This document shows, one piece after another, positions 49,102-58,067 of a DNA stretch of 64,000 bases. Positions within the stretch are counted from its first letter, which is position 1. Each line of letters begins with the position of its first letter. Source of the DNA: Tardiphaga sp. P9-11. Its GTDB lineage: Bacteria > Pseudomonadota > Alphaproteobacteria > Rhizobiales > Xanthobacteraceae. The stretch spans positions 124,001 through 188,000 of the forward strand of contig NZ_NPKQ01000006.1 in NCBI RefSeq assembly GCF_008329525.1, given 5' to 3'. A program made the translations under genes and the position numbers. Under the pieces are notes generated by a model. The model was not told the origin of the DNA, made no database searches, and worked only from the letters and a program-made list of their open reading frames with translations.

Positions 49102-50280
49102 ATGACCATCGAGATTGTCCAGATCGTCCAGGAGTTGAGTTCAGTCGGCGGCGTTGAAAACGTGGCCAGCGAACTCGCATGCGCGTTCAGCCGCGCCAAG
49201 ATCGCCAACACCGTTCTCGCCAGCGCCGTCGGTGAAAAGGCAACGCCAGGCACGCGCATCGAGCGCGTCGGCGCCTGGCTTTCGCACATCAAGACGCGCG
49301 GCATCCTGCGCTATCTCGGTCGCGCCTTTGTCGTTCCCGCCTTCACATTGCTGGCGACGCGCGCCGCCTATCATCATCCCAAGGCCGTCATCGTCAGTCA
49401 CGGTGACAGCCTGACCGGCGACGTACTGGTCGTGCACGCGGTCAATGCGCAGAGCCTCGCCGAGAAGCGCAACGCCGGCTCCTGGTCATGGATGTTGAAT
49501 CCCATGCATTTGTGGGTGGCCCTGCGTGATCGCTGGATGATCGGCGGCCTGCGCTATCGCATATATGTCGCGGTTTCGCCGCGCGTCGCAACCGAACTGC
49601 AGCAGATCTACAAGGTGCCCGCATCGCGCATCCGCGTGATCCCCAACGGCATCGACCTTAATCGCTTCGCCCGCGACACCGCCGCCGGTCTCAGAGTTCG
49701 TCAGGAATTCGGCATCCCCGCGAACGCCAGGCTTCTGCTGTTCGCCGGTCATGAATTTCGTCGCAAAGGTCTGGCGCATGCCATCGGTGCGCTCGAACGC
49801 CTCGGCCCGGATGTCTGGATGCTTGTGGCGGGCTCGGATAATCCCGCGCCCTACCGCAAACTGGCGACAACGTCGGCCGATCGGCTGGTGTTCGCGGGAT
49901 CTCGCACCGATATGCCCGCGCTCTACGCGGCAGCCGATGCCTTCGTGCTGCCGACCGCCTATGAGACTTTCTCGCTGGTCTGTATGGAAGCCATGGCCTG
50001 CGCGACGCCGGTTTTCGCAACGCCGGTCGGCGGTATCGAGGATTACCTTGTCGACGGCGTGAACGGCTATCAGATCAGGATGGATGGCGCAGATATCGCA
50101 GAGAAGATCGCGACGGCTTTCTCCGATCCGCTCGCGCTGGCGCGGCTCTGCGAAGGCGCGCACGCTACAGCGTTGAACTACGGCTGGGACTATGTCGGTT
50201 CGCGCTACATCGAGCTGCTGGAGCAGGTGCAGGCCTCGAAGAACGAGTTTGCGCCCGGCGCCATGGCGGTCGGCGCCTGA
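49102..50280 (+). CDS. Glycosyltransferase family 4 protein (exopolysaccharide)
   Basis: A 392-residue GT-B transferase. Two domains: N-terminal acceptor half with IVQIVQELSSVGGVENVASE (glycine-rich start), then the nucleotide-sugar half with NGIDLNRFA near residue 176. AGHEFRRKGLAHAIGALERL near 214 and AYETFSLVCMEAMACATPVF near 290 form the E-x7-E GT4 signature. It transfers a sugar to a growing glycan. It faces the five-gene exopolysaccharide operon convergently, its stop 31 bases from that operon's last gene. The ATG at 49102 has only weak Shine-Dalgarno support. Confidence 0.9.
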   Translation: MTIEIVQIVQELSSVGGVENVASELACAFSRAKIANTVLASAVGEKATPGTRIERVGAWLSHIKTRGILRYLGRAFVVPAFTLLATRAAYHHPKAVIVSHGDSLTGDVLVVHAVNAQSLAEKRNAGSWSWMLNPMHLWVALRDRWMIGGLRYRIYVAVSPRVATELQQIYKVPASRIRVIPNGIDLNRFARDTAAGLRVRQEFGIPANARLLLFAGHEFRRKGLAHAIGALERLGPDVWMLVAGSDNPAPYRKLATTSADRLVFAGSRTDMPALYAAADAFVLPTAYETFSLVCMEAMACATPVFATPVGGIEDYLVDGVNGYQIRMDGADIAEKIATAFSDPLALARLCEGAHATALNYGWDYVGSRYIELLEQVQASKNEFAPGAMAVGA

Positions 50281-50311
50281 TCACAGAAGCCTGCTTCGAG
50301 GGAGCACTCGG

Positions 50312-51463
50312 TCAGCGCGCCCGCTTCGCATCGGCAGCCTGCTGGCAGGCCGACACCAGCGCATTCGCCACCACCTCGTAAGTGAAACGCGTCAGCACGT
50401 TGTCGCGTGCGGCCACGCCCCGATCGAGCAATTGCTGCGGATCGGCAGCCAGCCGATCGAGCAGTACGGCTAGCGCATCGGGATCGCGCTCGGGAATAAT
50501 CCAGCCGCCCTTGCCGACAACGTCGGGAATGGCGCCGCCCGTCGATCCGATCACCGGCACGCCGCAAGCCTGCGCCTCGACGATCACCCGGCCGAACTGC
50601 TCACGCACGGCGCTGGTGGTGCGTGTCAGCAAGATCATTGCGTCGAGACCGCTCAGGAACGACGCGACATCGGCTGGTTTGCCCCAGCCCTGAAACGCAA
50701 CGCGATCAGCCAGGCCCAGTTCGGCAATACGCTGCTTCAGCGCCGACTCATGCGGACCTTCGCCCATGATCGCCAATGTCACACGTACCTGGGCGCGTTT
50801 CATCGCGTCGAGCGCATCGTCGAGACCCTTTTCCTCGACGAGACGCCCGACATAGCCGATACGCAGTCCCTGCTCCGGCGCGCTTGGCGCATGGCGCTTA
50901 CCAGTCTGATCGAATGTTGCGAGATCGACACCATAGCCGATCGGCGACGCTGGGCCGGTATAGCCGCACGCGCGGACGACTGCTGTCGCCTCCGGACTGC
51001 GCGAGAGAATATGGTCGGTGTTCCGCAGCACGCCCTTGCGAATGAACTCGAACGGCGGTGGCAAGCGCTTCAGGATGTTCTGATCGACTTCCAGGACCAT
51101 CGCGGCGCGACCCTTGAGGATGCGCGCCTGCATCGCGACGACGCTCCACGGCTCTTCCCAGAGGTGGATTACGTCCGGGTCGACCTCGTGAATAATACGG
51201 CGCAGGCCCGGATAGAAATGTAAATACCAGCTCATCGGGCCCGCGCGCGGCAGGCGGACCGGCATCACATGCACAGTCATGCCGGGATCGTCGGACGGAT
51301 CTGCAACAATCGTACGACCGAACTGATACCAGCTGGCGGGCACGACGAGATGCATATCGACGTCGTCGCGCCCGACGAGTGGATAATATCGCAGACGCCC
51401 TGCATCGCGGCTGACAGCGGAATGTGCAATCGAGAGAACCCTGAGACGACGACCGTTAGACAC
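50312..51463 (-). CDS. Glycosyltransferase family 4 protein (last gene of exopolysaccharide operon)
   Basis: A 383-residue GT-B transferase. The N-terminal half has LSIAHSAVSRDAGRLRYYPL and DVIHLWEEPWSVVAMQA. The nucleotide-sugar half has GYVGRLVEEKGLDDALDAMK near 205, FQGWGKPADVASFLSGLDAM near 253 and the E-x7-E REQFGRVIVEAQACGVPVIG near 288. It overlaps the polysaccharide deacetylase stop by eight bases, so the two are coupled. Sugar specificity is unknown. Confidence 0.92.
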   Translation of the reverse strand: MSNGRRLRVLSIAHSAVSRDAGRLRYYPLVGRDDVDMHLVVPASWYQFGRTIVADPSDDPGMTVHVMPVRLPRAGPMSWYLHFYPGLRRIIHEVDPDVIHLWEEPWSVVAMQARILKGRAAMVLEVDQNILKRLPPPFEFIRKGVLRNTDHILSRSPEATAVVRACGYTGPASPIGYGVDLATFDQTGKRHAPSAPEQGLRIGYVGRLVEEKGLDDALDAMKRAQVRVTLAIMGEGPHESALKQRIAELGLADRVAFQGWGKPADVASFLSGLDAMILLTRTTSAVREQFGRVIVEAQACGVPVIGSTGGAIPDVVGKGGWIIPERDPDALAVLLDRLAADPQQLLDRGVAARDNVLTRFTYEVVANALVSACQQAADAKRAR

Positions 51464-52478
51464 GGCCCATCATCCTCGCGGCCATGCCCGTCAGACCAGA
51501 TAGATGGAGCTCCATCGTTGCAAGGCTGCGATCCGATCCGTTGATCGTGCAGCGTGGCAGGTTGTAGGCATCCTGGCCGTTGCGCACGAGGCCCTTGCGC
51601 GTCGTCGCCGCACTCGCATAACCGGCATCACGCGCGATCGCGAAATCGCGCGGCCCGCAATCGCCCGAACGTCCATAGGGAAATGCGAAATGCCTGGCAG
51701 GAATGCCAAGGCGCTCGACCAACCTGTCGCGGCCGCCCTTGAGTTCGAAGCGAGCGCCATCGGGCGACAACGACGAAATGCGGGCATGGGTCACGGTGTG
51801 GCCGCCGATCTCCACCAGCGGATCGTCGCGCAACTCTTCGAGCATCTCCCAGGTGATCGCGTGCTTCCAGTGCATCGCGTCGATGTCGATACCATTGAGC
51901 TCGCAAAACTTCTTGTAAGAGGCTGACGCCTGCGGGCCATCCCAGCGGTCCGCAATACGATAGAACGCCGCACGCTTGTCGTCAGACGTCGGCACGTCAA
52001 TCGCACCATCCTCGAGAATGACCCGGTCGTTATTGAGCAAAGTATCTTCCAGACCTGCGGCCCACAGCGGAAGCGTACCGTCGGGAATGCCCGTCGTGAC
52101 AAACAGTGTCACCGGCACGTTGTGGCGGCGAAACAGCGGGACAATTTCCTCATAGGTATCGCGATAGCAATCATCGACGGAGAAATTGGCAAAACGATCA
52201 TTGGACTTTCCGGCCTTCGAACGAAGGATTGCCTCTTCCATTGTCACGACGTCCCAGCCGCGTTCCTTCAGGTGCGACAGAAACTGATCGAGAAAATTCG
52301 TGTCGAGATAGAAATCCCGGTTCGGCAGCTTTTCCCAGGCCCGAGCGGAGGCACCGCGATGAAAGGTCATCAGGCAGCCACGCGTGCCCATCAACATATC
52401 GGCGGCCATGCTGATCGGGCGGACCAGCGCGTCGGAAGATGCCATGCGTCGGGCGGCGCGGGATAACAGGTGCTTCAT
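51456..52478 (-). CDS. Polysaccharide deacetylase (carbohydrate esterase 4 family)
   Basis: A 340-residue CE4 enzyme, which removes N- or O-acetyl groups from glycans. The first catalytic motif reads FSVDDCYRDTYEEIVPLFRR near residue 97, where the family's usual TFDDG becomes SVDDC but keeps the Asp pair. The second, GGHTVTHARISSLSPDG near 223, has the HxxxH metal ligands. HFAFPYGRSGDCGPRDFAIA is near 263. ATG is preceded by TGAGGAC. It follows the flippase gene and couples to the last glycosyltransferase, so it probably deacetylates the same exopolysaccharide. Confidence 0.9.
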   Translation of the reverse strand: MKHLLSRAARRMASSDALVRPISMAADMLMGTRGCLMTFHRGASARAWEKLPNRDFYLDTNFLDQFLSHLKERGWDVVTMEEAILRSKAGKSNDRFANFSVDDCYRDTYEEIVPLFRRHNVPVTLFVTTGIPDGTLPLWAAGLEDTLLNNDRVILEDGAIDVPTSDDKRAAFYRIADRWDGPQASASYKKFCELNGIDIDAMHWKHAITWEMLEELRDDPLVEIGGHTVTHARISSLSPDGARFELKGGRDRLVERLGIPARHFAFPYGRSGDCGPRDFAIARDAGYASAATTRKGLVRNGQDAYNLPRCTINGSDRSLATMELHLSGLTGMAARMMGRV

Positions 52479-52532
52479 CGAAAAGTCCTCAGACGATCAA
52501 GGCACTCTCTAATACAAAAACGCATATCAAAA

Positions 52533-54032
52533 TCACAGGCGACCCCGGACGCGCGCAAATGCCGCAATGTAAGCGCCCGGCATCAGGATCGCGACAGACA
52601 GCGCGAGACAGACCAGATAGGCAAAACCACCGGCAAGGAGCCTCTGCCACGAGCCCGTCAAAACCTCATGAATTTGCCAGCTGAAGGCTGCCATCAGCGC
52701 CGCCGGGAAACACGCGAGAAACATCAGGTAGAGCAGCTTGCGCCGGGATCTCAAGACTATCATGACGCCAGCCAGAAGAACGATACCACGGGTGGCTTCA
52801 CCCAGTCCAAGCAACAAGGTGCCCCATTCGTGCGCCGTGGACAGGTATGAGGTGAGAAGGTTAACTACGATATTAGCCAGATAGGCACAGATAATGATGG
52901 CCGCGGCGGCAAGATTCCGGCCTGCGCCATTGAGGATGCGGATCAGGATCCAGCCAAGCGTCGCAGCCCATAGGCCAAGTGCAATGCCGCGCAAGGCCTG
53001 ACTGGTCAGAAGCAGTGCATGCTCGTTAAAGGCGCCACGCAGAAAAACCAGCCGCACGATCTCCGGCGCGAACATCGCGAGAAAGACCGACGCCGGCACC
53101 GCGAGTGCGAGAATGGGCCGCGCGATCCCTTCGATCTGCACACCGACATCCTTTGGTGGGTGGCTGGACAACACCGCCAGCCCGACCGGCTGGCTGATCA
53201 GCAGCAACGCGCTTTCTGTCAACGTTCGCGCATAATCCATCGAGGCCACCGCACCGGTCCCGATCCGCGATGCAAGCAGGCGTTCGATCCAGACATTGGC
53301 CTGTTCGGCGAGCGGTAGCGCGAGAAGCGGTCGCAGCCGACGGAAGAATTCGCGACCTGATGCTAGCACTGATGACAGCGACAGGCCCTCGAAGCTGAGC
53401 ACCCCTTCGCGCCGCATCGTGTAAAGGCCCCAGGCGCCGAGCGCATTGAAGGCAACCGAGAACGACCAGGCCAGTGTATGGAAGTTGCCGGACACAGAAA
53501 CGAGAGCAATGCCCATGAGCACCGCAACGTTCAGGATGCTGGCGCGGATATTCGTCAGGCGGGTCCGACCGAGCGCGATTTCCCCCGCGGCCAGCACATT
53601 GATCATCGCCGATGCCGGCATGCCCAGCGCCATGATGCGAATGAAATCGAGGGTGAGGCTACGCCCCTCGGCTGAGAAGCCGCCGACCAGCGCGTCCACG
53701 GCCCTCTCGCCAAGCATTTGCAGCGCGACCATCAGGATCACGGCAATGCCGGTAATCGCTACAGTCATCGCGCCGAGGCGCTGAGGTCCGTTGCCGTCCT
53801 TCAGCGCATCCCGGTGCATCGGGATCATCACGGCGGGTACAGTTTCGTTCTGCAGGAAGGCCAGCGGCAGCATTACCGCCGTGATCGCACCACGAAAGCC
53901 GTCGGCAACCAGCGAAGCGCCGAGGACCTGCGCCATCAAGATCTCGCGGCCGAAGCCCAGCAGCTTGCTGGTCAGCGCACCGCTGATGAGAATCGCCGTA
54001 AACTTGCGCGTCGAGTGCCGGGGTCCGCTCAT
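52533..54032 (-). CDS. MurJ/Wzx-like flippase (MviN family)
   Basis: A 499-residue polytopic protein with about 14 predicted helices. The MOP-superfamily (MviN-like) pattern includes SKLLGFGREILMAQVLGASL near residue 22, ADGFRGAITAVMLPLAFLQN near 42, GMPASAMINVLAAGEIALGR near 135, LIRVFLRGAFNEHALLLTSQ-like sequence (read LVFLRGAFNEHALLLTS) near 330. It lies among glycosyltransferases and a deacetylase, so it is more probably a lipid-linked repeat-unit flippase for an exopolysaccharide than the essential MurJ, but sequence alone does not separate the two. Confidence 0.85.
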   Translation of the reverse strand: MSGPRHSTRKFTAILISGALTSKLLGFGREILMAQVLGASLVADGFRGAITAVMLPLAFLQNETVPAVMIPMHRDALKDGNGPQRLGAMTVAITGIAVILMVALQMLGERAVDALVGGFSAEGRSLTLDFIRIMALGMPASAMINVLAAGEIALGRTRLTNIRASILNVAVLMGIALVSVSGNFHTLAWSFSVAFNALGAWGLYTMRREGVLSFEGLSLSSVLASGREFFRRLRPLLALPLAEQANVWIERLLASRIGTGAVASMDYARTLTESALLLISQPVGLAVLSSHPPKDVGVQIEGIARPILALAVPASVFLAMFAPEIVRLVFLRGAFNEHALLLTSQALRGIALGLWAATLGWILIRILNGAGRNLAAAAIIICAYLANIVVNLLTSYLSTAHEWGTLLLGLGEATRGIVLLAGVMIVLRSRRKLLYLMFLACFPAALMAAFSWQIHEVLTGSWQRLLAGGFAYLVCLALSVAILMPGAYIAAFARVRGRL

Positions 54033-54102
54033 AAGCGCGCCGCTGCGGCTCGATCGAGAGCCGTCCAGGAATTCAAATTGCGAGCTGATCGGCCATACGC
54101 GT

Positions 54103-55260
54103 TCACACGGGCGCTCCCGCAGCCGCTCGCCCGATCAAGCCCGAGACCGTTTGCAACATCTGATCGACGCTGTACTGGGAGCGCGCCCGTGCCTCGGCGT
54201 ATTGCAACTGGCCCGCCAGTTCAGGCGGGTGCGACATGACTTTTGCGATAGCCGTGGCCAGCGCGTCGGCATCACCGGGCGGCACCAGCGTCCCCGCCTT
54301 GCCGGCTTCGAGAATATCGGACGCCGCACCGGCATCCGTCGCAATCACAGGCACGTCGGCAAGCATGGCTTCAACGAGCGTGCGACCGAACGGTTCGGGA
54401 TCGATCGAGGGATGGATCATCGCGTCGACGGCACGCATCAGCCTCGGCACATCGCCGCGCTGGCCGAGGAAATGCACGCGATCGACAAGACCGAGATCCG
54501 CCACCATCCGGTTGAGCTTCTCGGCGTAAGGCTCTTCACCGAACAGGGCAGATCCCGCAATGATGCAGCTGACGTCCGGCGTCTTTGCCAGGGCCTGCAA
54601 CACAATATGCTGCCCCTTCCACGCTGCGAGGCGGCTGAAGACACCGACGAGCGGTCCTTCGGGCAATTTCAACTCACGCCTGATCTCGAGCGGCGTGCTT
54701 GCGTCCGGCGGCACATCAAGACCATTGGGTACGATCGCGACCAGCTCCTTGCGGCCGCCTTCAGCAATGAAGGCATCTGCAGCGGCTTGCGAAGGCACGA
54801 CCACCTTTGCCGTGCAGTAATTCGCCAGCGCTACCTGCACGCGGCGCTGCGTGGCGCCGAAATGCGCGCTGCTGATGATATCGTGAAGGTGCCAGATCAA
54901 CGGACGCCGTGCCAGCGTGGCGGCGACGGCCGATAACACAAAAGCCTTCTGCGAGTTCGCATAGATGACGTCGTGACGGCGCGCTTCGCGCGTCAATTCG
55001 GCAATGATGGCCCCGAGCCGGCCAATCAGCGGAAAGGCTTTCAGAATCGAACTGTCGCGCCTGACGTCTGAGAGCCCCTCACCCCAGCGCGACACGCGCA
55101 CCTTCAGGCCCTTGGCTGCGAGCGCCTGATGCAGCGGGCCATCCTCGAACAGGAAGGCGGTCTCGCCCACCCATGGCTGAACGAGATCGATCAGAACGAG
55201 CTCAGCGCCGGAAATCGAGCCTGTATGGCAGGCGAACAGAACGCGCGGAGCAGGCATCAC
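54103..55260 (-). CDS. Glycosyltransferase family 4 protein (exopolysaccharide operon)
   Basis: A 385-residue GT-B transferase. Recognisable parts are VLFACHTGSISGAELVLIDL near the start, HDVIYANSQKAFVLSAVAA near 95, and VVPSQAAADAFIAEGGRKEL near 155. NGLDVPPD follows at 182, then LVGVFSRLAAWKGQHIVLQA near 206 and DPEPFGRTLVEAMLADVPVI near 285 (E-x7-E). GTG at 55260 overlaps the Wzc-like stop in GTGA; ATG at 55257 is the alternative. It is second in the operon. Confidence 0.92.
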   Translation of the reverse strand: MMPAPRVLFACHTGSISGAELVLIDLVQPWVGETAFLFEDGPLHQALAAKGLKVRVSRWGEGLSDVRRDSSILKAFPLIGRLGAIIAELTREARRHDVIYANSQKAFVLSAVAATLARRPLIWHLHDIISSAHFGATQRRVQVALANYCTAKVVVPSQAAADAFIAEGGRKELVAIVPNGLDVPPDASTPLEIRRELKLPEGPLVGVFSRLAAWKGQHIVLQALAKTPDVSCIIAGSALFGEEPYAEKLNRMVADLGLVDRVHFLGQRGDVPRLMRAVDAMIHPSIDPEPFGRTLVEAMLADVPVIATDAGAASDILEAGKAGTLVPPGDADALATAIAKVMSHPPELAGQLQYAEARARSQYSVDQMLQTVSGLIGRAAAGAPV

Positions 55261-57542
55261 GTCGCCCCGGCATAGGCATCATTCGAAAGCCGGTCTGTGC
55301 TGCGCGGCGTACTGGCGTCCGGCATCATGGTGACAGCAATGCCGAAGACGTTGCCGCCGGCGACACGGATCGCGCTGGATGTCGCCACCGCCTGCCCGAT
55401 CGACGAGCGGCCGGAACGCATGCAGAGCAGCACGCCATCGACCTGCCTGGCCAGCACGCCCAGATCGGTCTGGATGCCCGGCGATGGCGCGTCGATCAGG
55501 ACCACGTCGTAGATCTGGCTCCACAGCAGAAGGTCGGCGAGCGGCTTGCGCATCAACAGTTCGGCGGACGCCGAGAACGGTCCTGCCGAGATGGCGTCGA
55601 GATTGGGAGTCGCAGTGCGAACCACCGCTTCACGCGGCGTAACGTCGCCGCGCAGAATTCCCTGCAATCCCATGCTGCTGCGCAAGCCCAGGGCGGCCTC
55701 GAATTTCGGCGCACCGAGATCACATTCGATCACCAGAACACTGCGGCCAGCCGTTGCGAGATGCTGCGCCAGAGTCAGGGTCAGAAATGTCTTGCCCTCG
55801 GCGGTCGTCGGCGACGCAACCAGAATCTTGCGGCGTGTCCTGGCATCGTTCGACGCCAGCAGCCCCGTCGCCAGATCGCGGAGCGCATCCTGATAGTGCC
55901 GATCCTGCAACGCGAGTGGCAGCGAACGCGCCAGTGAGGCGCCGGACTGCGCCGTGAGGATCGCACCGATCGGCGATTCCGATGGATCGCGCTTGACGGT
56001 CGGCAATCGTGCCAGAATGGGGGCGCCGGTGACAACGGCCAACTCCGATGACAATGCCACCGGCGGCGGCCCAGGACGTGGTTCCACCGGGGTGGTCGCC
56101 TGGACAGGGGCCGGAGGGAAGGGCGTAACGACAGCGGCAGGCTCGGGCGCCGCTGCGCGCGCCGGGCGCCCAGACACAGTCCGCAGCCGGGATAGACCAG
56201 CAAGATTGACGCGATCGCCGAAGAAGGCTGCAACGAGTGCGAGCAGCAGGCCTAACGTGCCGCCGGCGGCCAGGAACGGAATTTTCTTCGGGAAGAACGG
56301 CTTGGCCGGCAGTTCAGCAAGGCTGACCAGTCGTGTATTGCCGATCAGCACGCGGCGCTCGGTTTCGAGTTCGCTGGCGCGCTTGTAGAGATCGGCATAT
56401 TGCTGGCGTTTGATCTCAGTGCTGCGCACCATGCTCTCGATCGAGGCTTCGTCCGATGTCGCCGAGCCGACTTCAGCCTTCACGGCATCCATCTGCTTCT
56501 TCAGCGAATTCACCAGCGCATCATTGGCATCATAGGCCTTCTGCGCGCTGGCCGCGATGCTGGCCACTTCCGTGGCCATGCGCTCCTTGATCGCGGACTG
56601 CTCCTGCTCCAGCGCACGCAGCGACGGGTGCCGCGGCCCAAGGACATTGGCCTGGCTGGCGAACTGCGCGGTGACGACTGTGAGCTGCTGCTTGAGATCG
56701 GCGATCGAGCGGTTCGACAGCACCGAAGGGGAATCAACAGCGCGAGCCTGATTGGCCTTGATTTCCTGCAAGCGAGCGAGCGCATCGGCGCGCGCGGTTT
56801 CCGCAGTGGACAATTGCTGGCTGATGCTAGTGAGCCGCTCCGAACTGATCGGTGCCAGCGATCCGCGCATCAGGCCCTTATTGCGGCGAAATGCCTGGAT
56901 CTTGGCATCGGCATCGCGCAACTCGATATCCAGCTGCTTGGCTTCCTTCCAGAGATAGGACGCAGCAATCTCGCGGCTGTTCGCGCCAGACGTCCGCTGC
57001 TCATCGAGAAACGCATTGGTCAGCGCGTTCGCCATCTTCTGCGCGACTTCGGGCATCGACGACGTGTAGGAGATATTGATGACGCGCGAACGTCCGACAG
57101 CACCGATCGAGAAATTGCCCGACACGTAGTCGATCAGCGCCGCCGTGTCGGTCTTCATCTTTTCGCAGGTCGCGGCGTTACCCTTGCTCTGACATTCTTC
57201 AATGGCGGCTTCTGTAATCCCCGGCTGCTGCATGGCGAGCCGCATGACCCGCGGCGAGCGTGCAATCAAGAGCTGGCTCTCGACGTCGGCGGGATCGCCG
57301 ATTTTCTGCGCCCAGGCGGCGGAGGCGTTACTGTTGCTGGGCTCCTGCTCGGCGACGATCACCGAACCAGTGGCGAGATAGCGCACCGGCAGCACGACCA
57401 GCGCGATGACTGTCAGAATCATCACGCCGAGAAAGACAGCGCCGAACAGGCTACGACTGCGCCAAACCTTGAGCAGCGGGCTCTCGCCCGCTGCTCCATC
57501 GGCAGCTTCCGTATTCGTAACGATGGCGCGTCGGGTGAACAT
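55257..57542 (-). CDS. Wzc/ExoP-like polysaccharide co-polymerase with kinase-like domain
   Basis: A 761-residue inner-membrane protein. First helix about 32-52 (LFGAVFLGVMILTVIALVVL), then a periplasmic Wzz-type domain with long coiled coil (about 165-415), second helix about 425-447, a proline/alanine linker, and a cytoplasmic P-loop domain (about 555-745). Walker A is ASPTTAEGKTFLTLTLAQHL near 574, Walker A' VLVIECDLGAPKFE near 602 (the usual IDxDxR is degraded: Glu for the first Asp, Gly for the Arg), Walker B VVLIDAPSPGIQTD near 680. The tail has a single Tyr instead of a tyrosine cluster. It controls chain length and export. First gene of its operon. Confidence 0.88.
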   Translation of the reverse strand: MFTRRAIVTNTEAADGAAGESPLLKVWRSRSLFGAVFLGVMILTVIALVVLPVRYLATGSVIVAEQEPSNSNASAAWAQKIGDPADVESQLLIARSPRVMRLAMQQPGITEAAIEECQSKGNAATCEKMKTDTAALIDYVSGNFSIGAVGRSRVINISYTSSMPEVAQKMANALTNAFLDEQRTSGANSREIAASYLWKEAKQLDIELRDADAKIQAFRRNKGLMRGSLAPISSERLTSISQQLSTAETARADALARLQEIKANQARAVDSPSVLSNRSIADLKQQLTVVTAQFASQANVLGPRHPSLRALEQEQSAIKERMATEVASIAASAQKAYDANDALVNSLKKQMDAVKAEVGSATSDEASIESMVRSTEIKRQQYADLYKRASELETERRVLIGNTRLVSLAELPAKPFFPKKIPFLAAGGTLGLLLALVAAFFGDRVNLAGLSRLRTVSGRPARAAAPEPAAVVTPFPPAPVQATTPVEPRPGPPPVALSSELAVVTGAPILARLPTVKRDPSESPIGAILTAQSGASLARSLPLALQDRHYQDALRDLATGLLASNDARTRRKILVASPTTAEGKTFLTLTLAQHLATAGRSVLVIECDLGAPKFEAALGLRSSMGLQGILRGDVTPREAVVRTATPNLDAISAGPFSASAELLMRKPLADLLLWSQIYDVVLIDAPSPGIQTDLGVLARQVDGVLLCMRSGRSSIGQAVATSSAIRVAGGNVFGIAVTMMPDASTPRSTDRLSNDAYAGAT

Positions 57543-57812
57543 GGGTGTCAGACTTTACTATGGGGCGCTGGCACCGCACATCCCTGCGCCGCAACGATGC
57601 TCACCCTGCGCAACCACCCACGAACGACCACGACACACATACTGAACCCTTTGTCCCCCGAACCACGAATCCACTGCGGGGAGCAGGTCTACTATCCATT
57701 CATTAGGGATGTTTTGGTTAAGGACGGGTTTAAAATACCAACCAATACTTGTGCGCTGCCTAATTAGTAGGCTGTTACGCGCGCCCTCGCGGCGGAGACC
57801 GCATCACCAGCC
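57543..57812. other. Intergenic region upstream of the polysaccharide operon
   Basis: The 324-base gap between the Wzc-like gene and the DUF1328 gene has no supported open frame. It must hold the minus-strand promoter of the five-gene operon. Inverted repeats TTGGTT/AACCAA (57714-57719 and 57740-57745) and GCCTA/TAGGC (57758-57772) are possible control sites; neither is conclusive. Confidence 0.4.
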
Positions 57813-57838
57813 GGAACCAAATGTCGCAGCGCGGCGTT
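57813..57838 (+). promoter_or_regulatory. EcfG (general stress sigma) promoter of the DUF1328 gene
   Basis: GGAAC (57813-57817) and CGTT (57835-57838) are separated by 17 bases, a perfect match to the alphaproteobacterial EcfG consensus GGAAC-N16/17-CGTT. It ends 28 bases before the DUF1328 ATG, leaving a short leader. DUF1328 genes are typical members of this regulon (family knowledge), strengthening the call. Confidence 0.75.
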
Positions 57839-57866
57839 CCCGAGTTGCTGCAACTGGAGTTCCATC

Positions 57867-58040
57867 ATGAGCCTCCTGAAATGGGCCCTGATCTTCTTTC
57901 TGATTTCCGTCGCCGCCGGCCTGTTCGGCTTCACCGGCATCTCCGCTGCAACGGCGGATGTGGCGCGCGTGCTGTTCTACATCGTCCTGGTGATCTGCAT
58001 CGTGCTGCTCATACTGGGTATCACGATCTTTCGGGCCTGA
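57867..58040 (+). CDS. Small two-helix membrane protein of the DUF1328 family
   Basis: A 57-residue protein with two hydrophobic helices (about 5-25 and 33-53): [20 protein letters not shown] then [20 protein letters not shown], ending ILGITIFRA. This is the DUF1328/YtjA pattern, widespread in alphaproteobacteria and typically induced by general stress. ATG at 57867 follows CTGGAG; the upstream 54 bases contain a perfect EcfG promoter. It sits between the polysaccharide operon and Liv system 3 and is transcribed alone. The molecular function of the family is unknown. Confidence 0.9.
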   Translation: MSLLKWALIFFLISVAAGLFGFTGISAATADVARVLFYIVLVICIVLLILGITIFRA

Positions 58041-58067
58041 CGCGCCAGGAGGTGCGCCAGTCCGAGT

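Noticed and set aside
52533-54032. Essential murJ for peptidoglycan
   Set aside because: The MviN-type sequence alone allows it, but the gene lies inside an exopolysaccharide operon; a Wzx-like role is more likely.
56400-57767. 455-residue plus-strand frame opposite the Wzc-like gene
   Set aside because: Antisense shadow of the coiled-coil region; no start signal or family.
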